A program made the position numbers and the translations under genes. From Dyadobacter sp. 50-39 (GTDB taxonomy: Bacteria; Bacteroidota; Bacteroidia; Cytophagales; Spirosomataceae), in contig MKSR01000029.1 in the NCBI GenBank assembly GCA_001898145.1, positions 1-64,000 on the forward strand: a DNA stretch of 64,000 nt. The letters run 5' to 3'. Below are positions 25,452 through 34,707 of the stretch, one piece after another. Each line of letters opens with the position of its first letter. Position 1 is the first letter of the stretch. A model generated the notes under the pieces. It was not told where the DNA came from, did no database searches, and saw only the letters and a program-made list of their open reading frames with translations.

Positions 25452-27808
25452 CCTTAAATGAACTTGGATCATTTTTTACCACGCTGGTAAACAATATCAC
25501 GTCAGAAGACAATAAGATTGACAGAATCGCTCTCCTTAACTATGTGTTGCCAGGTCTAAACCTGGCCAGGATGATTGATTCGGACGAAATTACATTTGCA
25601 TACTTTACGCGCAATACCGAAAATATTGAGATTGACGGCTACCTGATTAATGACACAGGCGAGCGTCTCCAACTCTTCTTATCGAACCTTGTTCTGCCCG
25701 GGAGTGGCGAAGTTAATATTTCAAGAAAGGAGTATTACGAATCATTGTTTTTGAAGGCAAAGAATTTTCTGACAAAGGCATTGAAAAATCACCTTTCGGA
25801 CGTTCAGGCGGGAGATCCAGCTGCACCTCTCATCAAATGGTTGGAGAACCCTGATTTTCAAGATAAGGTTGATGTTATAGAGATCTTTCTAATTTCAAAT
25901 ACGACATCAGTTGAGCCGAGGGGAACAGGTTCTCCCAAGAGTTTTACATTTCAAAAAGACGAATTTGTTACCAACTATACCCTGAACAAGCTACGAAAGT
26001 CGAAAAAACTGTCTATACAGTATCAACTTATCGACTTGAACAGGATTTACAATTTCGAAATATCGGCTGGCGGAGCAGAGCCAATAATAATCAATCTTAA
26101 TCCCCCTCTGACTGCGATACAGGCTGCGGATGATTCGGGTTTGTTCAAATCTTACCTTGCGGTGATTCCAGCAAGATTGCTGGTCGAATTCTACCATGAT
26201 TACAGCTCTCGGCTATTGGAGCGCAACGTCAGGTCCTTCCTGCAGTTTAAGGGTGTAAATCAAAAATTGCGTGAAACATTGATTAAGGAACCGGAGAAAT
26301 TCATTGCATATAATAATGGTGTGACCATAACGGCGACAGCCTCTGAAATCGTGCATAAGGACGGGGTTGCCCTCATTCACTCACTTACGGACTTTCAGAT
26401 TGTGAATGGTGGGCAGACAACAGCTTCGATATACTTCACCGCAAAGGATGGAGTAGATCTGTCAAAAGTCAGTGTTGCGGCAAAAATCAATGTCGCAGAG
26501 TCAAGTAATCCGGAAGACCTCGATGATCTGATTTCAAAAATTTCCCAATACTCAAACTCGCAGAACAAAGTTTCAAGCGTCGATTTGAATTCTCGCAGCG
26601 CCCATCTTCTAAAAATTAAGAAGCTGTCGGAAAGTATTACCGATAACTCAGGCTCGAAATGGTTCTTTGAGCGCATTCGTGGAGAGTTTAACACCATGCT
26701 CAGGGTTTATCCGAGCCAGCGGACGCAGATCGAGAAAAATTATCCCAAGAATAAGCGGTTAAGTAAGGAGCAGATGGCAAAATACTATGTTGCCTGGGGG
26801 ATCACGCCGCATCTAGTGCGAAAGGGAGGGGAAAAAGTTTTCAGAGACTTTATGCAATTCATCCAGGTAGATCACAACGATAAGCCGATTAAGCCAGAGA
26901 ACCTTGGCAGGCCATTTTACGAGGATCTTATTGCTAAAGCTATCGTGTTTAAAGAATTTGAGCAGATTTATGGGAGCGGACCTAATGCAATTGGGCAAAT
27001 CCGATCAACGGTTGTACCTTACAGTATATCAGCTTTGTACAAAATCACTTCGGATAGAAAAGTAAATTATTTTGATCTGGGTTCCATTTGGACAAACCAG
27101 GCGCTACCCGAAGATTTGAAAATTTTGGCGAGGCACCTTCTGGAATCAATGCATGAGTGGTGTAAAACTTATAGCAAAAGCGATGACGTCGGCGAGTATG
27201 CAAAAAAAGAGGATCTGTGGAAGGAAATCTTGAAGAGCACCGAGTTCTCAGCATTTGAGAATGATGCCGATACTAAACGAATCATAGCAAAGTATCGCCT
27301 GTCAGACTCAGCTTTCAAAAAGAGATATGCAGTGGATGACTCGTTCGACTTCTCACTGATCAATGAAACATGCCGCATTCATTCGAATGGTGCCCCATTC
27401 TACAATGCGCTAAAAATACGTTTTTACGATGTGCTGTCCGCTAACGAAAAACGCAAGCTAGAAGAAATTGTTCAGAAGATTCAAGTCAGGGAGAATCTTA
27501 CGCAAGCAAATGTTGAAATAGAAAATAGTATTGTAAAAAGTGCACAAGAAGTAGATCCTGACTGGTTTCTTATTCAACAGAATGAGAGTCTGAATCTTAT
27601 TAATGTCATTGGGAAAGTCGCTGCTGTGTACAACCGAAACTTAACTCGAGTCCGGGAGGCTTTCGAAGCAGAGTCTGTCAAATACCAGAGAAGGGGCGCA
27701 AATGAATCTCAGGTCAATGCTTGGAAGCAAGTCGGTGTGAAATTAGCAAAGAAAGAAGAGCCTAGAATTACAGATCTGGTTAAGATCAGTCAATTACTTC
27801 TTGGTTGA
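25448..27808 (+). CDS. AIPR-family abortive infection phage resistance protein
   Basis: 786 residues. The AIPR core is clear: ARLLVEFYHDYSSRLLERNV, then RSFLQFKGVNQKLRETL, FIAYNNGVTITA, FQIVNGGQTTASIYF and ISQYSNSQNKVSSVDL. AIPR proteins are part of several phage-resistance clusters, and their biochemical activity is not settled as far as I know. It ends the operon; 212 bases without a gene follow. Confidence 0.9.
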   Translation: MTLNELGSFFTTLVNNITSEDNKIDRIALLNYVLPGLNLARMIDSDEITFAYFTRNTENIEIDGYLINDTGERLQLFLSNLVLPGSGEVNISRKEYYESLFLKAKNFLTKALKNHLSDVQAGDPAAPLIKWLENPDFQDKVDVIEIFLISNTTSVEPRGTGSPKSFTFQKDEFVTNYTLNKLRKSKKLSIQYQLIDLNRIYNFEISAGGAEPIIINLNPPLTAIQAADDSGLFKSYLAVIPARLLVEFYHDYSSRLLERNVRSFLQFKGVNQKLRETLIKEPEKFIAYNNGVTITATASEIVHKDGVALIHSLTDFQIVNGGQTTASIYFTAKDGVDLSKVSVAAKINVAESSNPEDLDDLISKISQYSNSQNKVSSVDLNSRSAHLLKIKKLSESITDNSGSKWFFERIRGEFNTMLRVYPSQRTQIEKNYPKNKRLSKEQMAKYYVAWGITPHLVRKGGEKVFRDFMQFIQVDHNDKPIKPENLGRPFYEDLIAKAIVFKEFEQIYGSGPNAIGQIRSTVVPYSISALYKITSDRKVNYFDLGSIWTNQALPEDLKILARHLLESMHEWCKTYSKSDDVGEYAKKEDLWKEILKSTEFSAFENDADTKRIIAKYRLSDSAFKKRYAVDDSFDFSLINETCRIHSNGAPFYNALKIRFYDVLSANEKRKLEEIVQKIQVRENLTQANVEIENSIVKSAQEVDPDWFLIQQNESLNLINVIGKVAAVYNRNLTRVREAFEAESVKYQRRGANESQVNAWKQVGVKLAKKEEPRITDLVKISQLLLG

Positions 27809-28020
27809 TAGTCCCTTATTAGTGGCATCGGCTTTGTCATAGCTACTAGAACTGTTAAACTACAAATCACCGCAGACCATTTGGGACGGAACGGTCACTA
27901 GGCCTCGTTTTAGGAAGTATTCCATTATGGTAAGATTTGTGTAGGTTTAAGAACAGCTAAATGAAAAGTACCCGGCAGGGACAATGCAATAGAATCTTTG
28001 CAAACTAACTGACAAATAAG

Positions 28021-28383
28021 ATGATAGATCTTCCCTCAAAACAGCTGAATATCTATCCGAAAACGGAAGAAAATTTAAAAGCATTATTCGGCTTTTATTT
28101 TGATGAATTTGACCTCCCGACAGGCACTGCAGTCGATGACTGTTTGGCCAAAAAGAGTTTGTCCCTTAATCAGATTGAATTTATCGTTGGCAAGCTCGCG
28201 AAAGCGTATCCGATTGTCTTCAAAGGTACTTTCAACTCACAAGCAGATGTCTCATTACTTTTGCTATATGGGTTTTGTGCCTTTACTAAATCTGAGACCG
28301 AATGGCCCTTCGGCCCAACCAGTTCCGCTAGGCCAAAATTGCATGAATTAATTAGGTTTTGTAGAGACGCTCAGGAAGCCTAG
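28021..28383 (+). CDS. Hypothetical protein
   Basis: 120 residues, not recognised. Soluble, mixed helical, with YGFCAFTKSETEWPFGP near the end. It has its own ATG after an AT-rich leader and is followed by 140 bases of noncoding DNA. It does not overlap its neighbours, so it is probably not part of the Z1 operon. Confidence 0.5.
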   Translation: MIDLPSKQLNIYPKTEENLKALFGFYFDEFDLPTGTAVDDCLAKKSLSLNQIEFIVGKLAKAYPIVFKGTFNSQADVSLLLLYGFCAFTKSETEWPFGPTSSARPKLHELIRFCRDAQEA

Positions 28384-28524
28384 AGAGTGATGGTGTCATC
28401 GGCGCCTACGGATTTTTGCTGAGAGTACTGAGTAATTTCAATTATCTTCCTAAGGTGTCTCGAGTAATATAATTTTTGGCGCTTATCTTTCTTGACACAA
28501 CAACAACAACCTGTTGATACAGTT

Positions 28525-28713
28525 ATGACTCACTTGTATCTCAACCAAGAACTACGGGAAATCTATAAGCCCTACCTGGAATCTTTAAAGAAGCAGACTT
28601 GGGATAGTTTTGTTTCTGCCCCATTACTGAACCCAACAATCAACGTAATCGAGGATGTGCATTTTCGTTTATTTAGAATTTTCAGCATTGAATATATAGT
28701 GATTGTAGGATAA
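28525..28713 (+). pseudogene. Possible remnant of uracil-DNA glycosylase N-terminus
   Basis: 62 codons from ATG 28525. WDSFVSAPLLNPTIN, VHFRLFRIFS and EYIVIVG resemble the WxxFL, iFxAF and vkVVIlGQDP segments of uracil-DNA glycosylase, but the frame stops exactly where the catalytic GQDPYP should follow. No downstream continuation is seen. It may be a truncated copy or a chance match; low confidence. Confidence 0.25.
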
Positions 28714-28775
28714 AACCGCAGGACGCGGGAAGGACATCGGTAGATCGTGATCAGTGCAAACGAAAGTTACAAAGT

Positions 28776-28899
28776 AAAAAATGACGGTTGCAAGCCTACA
28801 CTCCGTCATCCGGCTTTTTTAGCTTAACCCGCATTAGCCAGCCGCACCTTAAACCGCCGGATGGGCTTGCAACCAAGGGGACGAGCCCCGTCATTTTTT
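28776..28899 (+). promoter_or_regulatory. Nested inverted repeats upstream of ardA
   Basis: Outer arms AAAAAATGACGG (28776-28787) and CCGTCATTTTTT (28888-28899), middle arms GGTTGCAAGCC (28786-28796) and GGCTTGCAACC (28864-28874), inner arms CATCCGG (28807-28813) and CCGGATG (28857-28863), plus a small GGGG/CCCC hairpin at 28877-28889. As single strand this folds into one long hairpin, ending 69 bases before the ardA ATG. ardA genes in conjugative elements can be expressed early from folded single-strand promoters; this is a candidate. Confidence 0.6.
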
Positions 28900-28968
28900 C
28901 ATTGAGTGGAAGGCAGCGATTGCCCTGAGCACAAAGCCGGGCCTTAGCTCCTTAAACGCCTTTCAATC

Positions 28969-29526
28969 ATGAGAAATCTCGAAAATGCTCCAAGAATCTA
29001 TGTGGGAACCTATGGTCAGTACAACAATGGATCGCTGTTTGGTAAATGGTTTGACCTTACAGACTACTCAGATCTAAAAGATTTCCTGCAAGACTGCCAC
29101 GAGTTTCATCGTAATGAATTCGATCCGGAGCTTATGTTTCAAGACTGGGAAAACATCCCGGATTTTTTGATATCGGAATGCAGCCTTCACAAAGAAGCGT
29201 TCACCTACTTTAAGGCCACATATGATATGGACGGTGAGACTGCCGAAGCACTCGACATTTACTGCAAACAGATTAACTATTGGCCATCCAACGGGTACGA
29301 ATTAGATGACCAACTTGAAGGATTCCGAGAAAGCTACCAGGGGTTCTTTGGAGGCTCTGGGAAAGATGCTACACTTGAATACACTTACCAATATGTCGAA
29401 GAGACGGGACTGCTGTCAGACGTGCCGTCCACGCTCGAAAAATACTTCGACTATGAAGCCTTCGCCAGAGACCTGTTTTTAGGTGGATACAGCGAATATG
29501 AAGGTCATGTTTTCATAGACTACTAA
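28969..29526 (+). CDS. ardA: ArdA-like antirestriction protein
   Basis: 185 residues, acidic. The N-terminus PRIYVGTYGQYNNGSLFGKW is the family hallmark, followed by ELMFQDWENIPDFLISE, matching the second ArdA block. ArdA mimics B-form DNA and blocks type I restriction enzymes, helping an incoming element. It is preceded by a large inverted repeat and followed by a cluster of palindromes. Its presence on an island that also carries a restriction-like operon suggests the two serve entry and later protection respectively. Confidence 0.9.
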   Translation: MRNLENAPRIYVGTYGQYNNGSLFGKWFDLTDYSDLKDFLQDCHEFHRNEFDPELMFQDWENIPDFLISECSLHKEAFTYFKATYDMDGETAEALDIYCKQINYWPSNGYELDDQLEGFRESYQGFFGGSGKDATLEYTYQYVEETGLLSDVPSTLEKYFDYEAFARDLFLGGYSEYEGHVFIDY

Positions 29527-29535
29527 TAATTTCTT

Positions 29536-29560
29536 CGATGGAATGACAGTTATTCCATCG
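29536..29560 (+). terminator. Hairpin after ardA
   Basis: CGATGGAAT (29536-29544) and ATTCCATCG (29552-29560) form nine perfect pairs with a 7-base loop, ten bases after the ardA stop. The following ATTTTCAG is only a weak T tract, so it may be a terminator or part of the palindrome cluster. Confidence 0.5.
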
Positions 29561-29580
29561 ATTTTCAGTTGACAAGCGGC

Positions 29581-29707
29581 TTTCTGTTCGCAAATCGCGA
29601 ACAGAAATGTCAAGTTTTTTGATCAAAAAACTTGACACCCGCGGCATTCCGGTATTGCTCCAGGTTTGCCACCATAATGTCCAGTTTTGTTGATAAAAAC
29701 TGGACAT
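29581..29707. repeat. Cluster of three perfect inverted repeats
   Basis: First: TTTCTGTTCGC (29581-29591) with GCGAACAGAAA (29597-29607). Second: a perfect 30-bp palindrome at 29608-29637, arms starting TGTCAAGTTTTTTGA. Third: ATGTCCAGTTTT (29677-29688) with AAAACTGGACAT (29696-29707). The second and third are alike (TGTCMAGTTTT), and the third matches the inverted repeat in front of the AbiEi-like gene at 35.46 kb. The remaining sequence to 30539 shows no gene. Confidence 0.75.
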
Positions 29708-30539
29708 CTAATTAGGTTTTCAAGGTGATTAAACGGTAGCCAACAACACTCCGGAAATGAGCCGTCCTTTAAGATTAGAGCCGTAACGTGACCGATTTCA
29801 GGATCAACGCCCAATCGGCCTCGCCGATGAGGTTTCTGAATTTAGAAGCGAATCTCTCAAATTATCAAAATAAATTACTACCTATTGACATTCAGTTAGT
29901 TAAAAAATAAACAGATATCAGAAATTTCGGCTAATACGTTCACCATGGAAGGGAGTTTCAAACAATAAGCATCAGACTGATTTTCAAAACATTAAATAGA
30001 CCACTCGAATCCCTCGCTATGCAAAAACACGCAGCGAAGCAGATCTAGCTATTCGCCTGTTCGAAAGTTTCTTCTTAAGTGTGTGTGCTATGCCATTTAG
30101 ATACCGTAGTCCTAATCATGTGTAGAATTGTGATTCGTTGATCTTGGTGTTTGCGGCACAACTAGGCAACCGTAATCTCTGCAAGCAGAGCTTCCGTCCA
30201 GATCAGGAGCCACCGTTTAGGCGTAAAACGCTCTCTGATACTGAGGCGTACATCCATAACGTAATTTTCAGGTGTAGGTTTCTTTGCTTTCCCATTTAAA
30301 CTAATCATTTTACCAAACACACTTTCTTCACTTATTTAAAATTGTCTACTTTTTGATGACATTTTACATGCACGGTTTATAAACCAAAATTAAAGTGATA
30401 AATACTGACTAAATATATTTATAATATAGAAACAAGTTCCATAATTGTCTCGCTGAAGGTTATCGAAGAACTTATTATTCGGTAAACAAAATATATGTAA
30501 AGAGGTGTAAATTGGTGCAACCATAAACTACCTCGCCTT

Positions 30540-31358
30540 ATGAAACCCTTCCTTTTAGTCGCCCTCACAATGCTCTCTATCGAAAGCTATGCGCAATCAA
30601 TAACCCCATCGATAATTACAAAAAGAGTTTCTGGCTTGACGCCAGCAGGAAAAACCAAGTGGGAGTTTATCCCCAGCCGGCAAGGAGACAATGCACTGGC
30701 CAAATTCTACGATAGTGACAACGCTAGCACTTTGGCTGGCTTATCGGTAGCTTCCATTAGACCCGGGCTTGACGGCTCTAAAACAAATTCGGTCTACGTG
30801 GAGTTGCTCTCAGTAATTCCGGAAAATTGGTTCAGACTGAGCGTAGGTACCAACATTGCTCAATCTGCGCTGAAAGATTCGACGCGCTCTCAGGAAGAAA
30901 TCGCGCTTCAAAAGCTGACAAATGGCGGCGGCAATTTATCCCTTAACCTCAATAGACCTCTCTTGTTTAAAGGAATTGGAAAGGGATTTTTACTTGGAAC
31001 CATCGACCTAACTGGGTATGCAGATATAGAACAATTCAATCAATCTATCTATAATCCTGGATGGGGAATGCAAATAAATCCAAGTTTAGACTTTCGATTA
31101 ATCAATCAGGATGGGGGAAAGAAGTTCAGATTTGGTCTAATGACTAGGTATCAATACAACCTCTTCAACGATAAATACAAAGCGTCTAATTCAATTGATG
31201 AAGATTTTAAAAACTTAGGAATCTATTCCGCCGGAATCTACCTAGGGTTAGCCATGTTCAATATTCAAGTAAACTACAATGCTTATAATAAGAATACCGA
31301 ATTTTTCAAGGATAAGACTTGGCTGCTTAGAGTAGAGCTTATTCCGGTAAAATTTTAG
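30540..31358 (+). CDS. Secreted / outer-membrane hypothetical protein
   Basis: 272 residues with a signal peptide (FLLVALTMLSIESYAQS, cleavage after about residue 19). The rest alternates aromatic and polar residues in beta-strand style (YVELLSVIPENWFRLSVGT, GLAMFNIQVNYNAY) and ends in ...WLLRVELIPVKF, like a small outer-membrane beta-barrel. It precedes a zinc protease gene by 13 bases. No family identified. Confidence 0.65.
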   Translation: MKPFLLVALTMLSIESYAQSITPSIITKRVSGLTPAGKTKWEFIPSRQGDNALAKFYDSDNASTLAGLSVASIRPGLDGSKTNSVYVELLSVIPENWFRLSVGTNIAQSALKDSTRSQEEIALQKLTNGGGNLSLNLNRPLLFKGIGKGFLLGTIDLTGYADIEQFNQSIYNPGWGMQINPSLDFRLINQDGGKKFRFGLMTRYQYNLFNDKYKASNSIDEDFKNLGIYSAGIYLGLAMFNIQVNYNAYNKNTEFFKDKTWLLRVELIPVKF

Positions 31359-31371
31359 AACGACTTAATTC

Positions 31372-32850
31372 ATGCCGAAATATTTAAAACTGATCGTTGC
31401 ATTTTGTATAATGCAGCATTTCTTTTCGGAGACATTTTCGCAAGAAGCAATATCAATTGAGTCATTCGAAAAGGAATTTGATGAAGCTAACTTCAAATGT
31501 GGGTTTGTTAACACTGAGAATAGCCAATTCCCTCATTCGGTTGCTGGCGGCGACCCTACACATGAATTTCAAAAGCTTTTTGTCCAGACAACGCGGAAAC
31601 ACTTCCGTTTGGATCCGGCCGACTATATCTTAGAACGCACAAGCGAACAAACTTATGTTCAGGTATATAGCGCCGGAAATGTTAGATATGTTCAGTACAA
31701 TCCTGAAAAAATGACGGACTTCGACACCAAGTGTGGAAGTAAATGGGCATCTGTATCCGTTATCTTCCATGAGATGAGTCATTTCGACTTACAGCATGAC
31801 ACGAGAAGAAACAAAGACAAGTACAAGACTGAAAATGAAAAAAGGGCGGATGATCAAGCAGGATTTAAAATGAGAAAATTAAAATATGAAAAGCCTGAAG
31901 TTACTCTTGAAGACGCGTTGGCTGCCATTTTAACAGTTGCAGATGAAAAACCGAGAAACGGCTACCCAAGTAGGGAAGACAGGGTAAAACAAATTAAGCA
32001 AGGTTGGCAAGCAGCGGAAGATGAGCATCTCAGCCCGCTAGCATTTATAGAAAAAAACGCACTAGGCAAGAATAGTCTACCATCGGCAATCGTTCGATCC
32101 GCCGAAATTGCATTGGTCAACGATCCGGTAAAGGTGGACTACACGCTTGGTGGATATGCACATTTAGTAACAAAGGGAATCTTAGAAAAAAGCGAAAAAA
32201 TATCTAACAGATATCTGAAAGCTTTTGATTCTGACCTAACGGTCGAAATTGTTAGGAATTTGGACTCTACTTTCTTTTCACAGTCTTTAACCATTCTGCC
32301 AGACGAGGCTAAATTAAATACGACACCAGCTAATAAAACGTTGTCTCTACCAATGAAAGCGATCTTCGTCGCGTCTGACTCAACCTTACTGTATCAAGAT
32401 ATTGAAATAGTTCAAGGAAATGGAGAAAATGGCATTCAGTATAGCATAATTGAGAATTTGGACATGTCTCCATATAAAGGATTTGAAAATGTCTTAAAAA
32501 CCGTCCCATTAAACTCTACCAACACTGCAGCAGATCTGAGCAACTTACGTCGATTAAACACCAGTAAAATTATCACAAAAAAGGGAATTCCTTATTATAT
32601 TAGTCTTAATAAGGGGTTTTCAAATTCAATTTACTTTAATGAAGACGGAGAATTAATTTACGAAAATAATAGAAAATCAATAAAGATAGGAACTTTAAGT
32701 GTCTCTAATAAAAAGGAATATTCTTACATGATTTATGATAGGTACTACCGATTTTGGTACATAGATCCGAGCGGATATATTTACAGTGAAAAAAATGAAA
32801 AACTAGGCGAAATACCTCCGGCGGTAATGCTCAATTTATATAAGTTATAA
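31372..32850 (+). CDS. Secreted zinc metalloprotease-like protein (HExxH)
   Basis: 492 residues with an N-terminal signal segment (LIVAFCIMQHFFSETFSQE). VIFHEMSHFDLQHD near residue 130 contains HExxH, and NEKRADDQAGF about 30 residues later matches the ExxAD zinc ligand of M48-type peptidases. The C-terminal half is unassigned and beta-rich. Likely periplasmic or outer-membrane-facing. It probably shares a transcript with the preceding barrel-like protein. The target is unknown. Confidence 0.7.
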   Translation: MPKYLKLIVAFCIMQHFFSETFSQEAISIESFEKEFDEANFKCGFVNTENSQFPHSVAGGDPTHEFQKLFVQTTRKHFRLDPADYILERTSEQTYVQVYSAGNVRYVQYNPEKMTDFDTKCGSKWASVSVIFHEMSHFDLQHDTRRNKDKYKTENEKRADDQAGFKMRKLKYEKPEVTLEDALAAILTVADEKPRNGYPSREDRVKQIKQGWQAAEDEHLSPLAFIEKNALGKNSLPSAIVRSAEIALVNDPVKVDYTLGGYAHLVTKGILEKSEKISNRYLKAFDSDLTVEIVRNLDSTFFSQSLTILPDEAKLNTTPANKTLSLPMKAIFVASDSTLLYQDIEIVQGNGENGIQYSIIENLDMSPYKGFENVLKTVPLNSTNTAADLSNLRRLNTSKIITKKGIPYYISLNKGFSNSIYFNEDGELIYENNRKSIKIGTLSVSNKKEYSYMIYDRYYRFWYIDPSGYIYSEKNEKLGEIPPAVMLNLYKL

Positions 32851-33016
32851 ATTTTTTAGCCGTGTAATTATTTATCAATAAGTTATTGTACACAATTTAT
32901 TCAAGGTAATGGTATCACTATCAAGATCTCTAAATTATTAAATAGTTTCTACATAATTTGGTAATATGAGCGGTTTATTCTGCCATTAATTCAACCGCTA
33001 GATCGGAAGAAACGCT

Positions 33017-33444
33017 CTAAAATTTTTCCAGATCACCAATGCTTTCAACCTTGTCAACAAATCCAGTCTCAATCAATTTTTCAATAAGCGCGTCGCGTTT
33101 CTCCTTACCCAGGATGCCCAAAAGATCGCTTTCGTAAGTTCAGAAATAGCAACTTGCCTGTTTTTCTTCAGCTCGAAAAGGTCATTCAGGCACCCCTTAG
33201 CACTCAAAATGTTCGTGGTCAACTTTTGTTCGGATTCCTCTAGCTTTGTTAGCTCCTGTTCAAATCGCGAAATTTTGGCAACGACATCTCATTGCTTATC
33301 TTCAAAGCTCGATACCAAGTTTATGTTGGGCATTTCGGTATAGTACCAGTAAAATGCAACCGAGCTTTCAAACTGTCGATTTTTGCAGTCTCACCACCGC
33401 GTAATCCCGGTAAAAAAAAAGAATATTAGTAAAAGTCTTTTCAT
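33017..33444 (-). pseudogene. Frameshifted gene for a secreted coiled-coil protein
   Basis: The - strand starts MKRLLLIFFF at 33444, a signal peptide interrupted at a run of nine T. A second frame continues ETAKIDSLKARLHFTGT, a third gives SRFEQELTKLEESEQKLTT and LFELKKNRQVAISELTKA, and after another shift near 33130 the end reads EKRDALIEKLIETGF and stops at 33017. Each piece is coherent protein, so at least three frameshifts have broken one gene of about 140 codons. Flanks (32851-33016, 33445-33723) show nothing else. Confidence 0.7.
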
Positions 33445-33723
33445 ATCGGAGCGTTTAGCAGACTTAACTACTCCACAGGTATTTATGAAAAAATTTGTAA
33501 TGATAATCTGACTTTAAATGGTTTGAAGAATCTCCGCTCTGATCACGTTCCGTATGACCCCGTTTATCCTAGAATTTAGGGGCGCAAAATTCTGGTAAGC
33601 GAGGATTTTTCGAGGTAAAAGCGATCACGACTAGCAGTTACCGTACTATTTTGTACCGATTGGGAACAATTTCGTAGCTGTAAAACAAACGAGAATACCT
33701 CGGAAGCGCCATCATCTAGATCT

Positions 33724-34707
33724 TTATTCAGGAATTTTTATTGACCACTCAACTGTCCCCAAACGCTTCTTTATTTCACCCAGCGTCTGCACTACTTCCG
33801 CCTCACCGGGAAGATCGGCATATACGAGATTTTTAAAATCTCCGCTATAAACTTCACGCAATTCTTTCCAGACCACTTCAATATCCTGGAACATCAGAGC
33901 ATCCTTCGGATGGTTTGTAAGCCAACCATTATTGTTCTTAAAGCTGGCAACGTCGTCTTGACCAACTCGTAAAAGCATTTGATCAAATTCTCCGGAATTG
34001 AAGAAAGCAGAGTACTCCGCTTGTTGCAGGAGCTGGTGCAAGTCATAGATGTGTCTGATTTTTTTCCTCAAATCAGAAATTGGCTCTTCTCCGTAGGAAA
34101 ATCTCACCAAACTCATTATTTTCTCGCAAATTGTTCTGATTGGCTCCAATACACGAACTTCGAAAGGAGTCAATCCCAAATCCTCTGCAAGTTTCTCCTG
34201 CCCATTGGACAGCATCATTGACCCGACAAATGAATTAATGAACGTGGTGGTGTAGGGTTCAAAATATCCTAGCCAGGTGGCCTCCACAATAATAACATCT
34301 CTTACCTGGCCATATGCTCCGGTAAATTTTCTATTGTAAGTATGTGCCGTTTTGCGACTCATACCCATTTTGTGGGTTAAACCGTCTATCTGGACCTCTG
34401 GCAAAGCGGCTTCTATCACTGCGCCAATCGTTCTGATTTTCGTTCTCAGTCGGTTGTTTGAATCACCTTCTCTGCGAAGTACCACAAGGTCAATATCTTC
34501 CGAAAAACGATTTATCATCGAATAACACTTTGACAGTGCCGTCCCTCCCTTGAACACCGTATCGGCACCGATACCGCTTTCAAAGATGGTCCTCAGAGCG
34601 TACGTCACCCAATAATCCTTTTCCACATAGATGGCTGGAATTCGCATCTGATCAGCTGTAAACTGAGCCGCCTGCCTGAAAAGGCGTGGGTCTTCGTGTA
34701 ATCTCAT
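33724..34707 (-). CDS. AbiEii-like nucleotidyltransferase toxin
   Basis: 327 residues. IYVEKDYWVTYALRTIF and FKGGTALSKCYSMINRFSED plus IDLVV are the AbiEii/AbiGii nucleotidyltransferase core, with GG-T/S and the two metal Asp (EDIDL). In type IV toxin-antitoxin systems this toxin transfers nucleotides (often to tRNA) and stops growth during phage infection. It overlaps the upstream antitoxin gene by ATGA. Confidence 0.9.
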   Translation of the reverse strand: MRLHEDPRLFRQAAQFTADQMRIPAIYVEKDYWVTYALRTIFESGIGADTVFKGGTALSKCYSMINRFSEDIDLVVLRREGDSNNRLRTKIRTIGAVIEAALPEVQIDGLTHKMGMSRKTAHTYNRKFTGAYGQVRDVIIVEATWLGYFEPYTTTFINSFVGSMMLSNGQEKLAEDLGLTPFEVRVLEPIRTICEKIMSLVRFSYGEEPISDLRKKIRHIYDLHQLLQQAEYSAFFNSGEFDQMLLRVGQDDVASFKNNNGWLTNHPKDALMFQDIEVVWKELREVYSGDFKNLVYADLPGEAEVVQTLGEIKKRLGTVEWSIKIPE

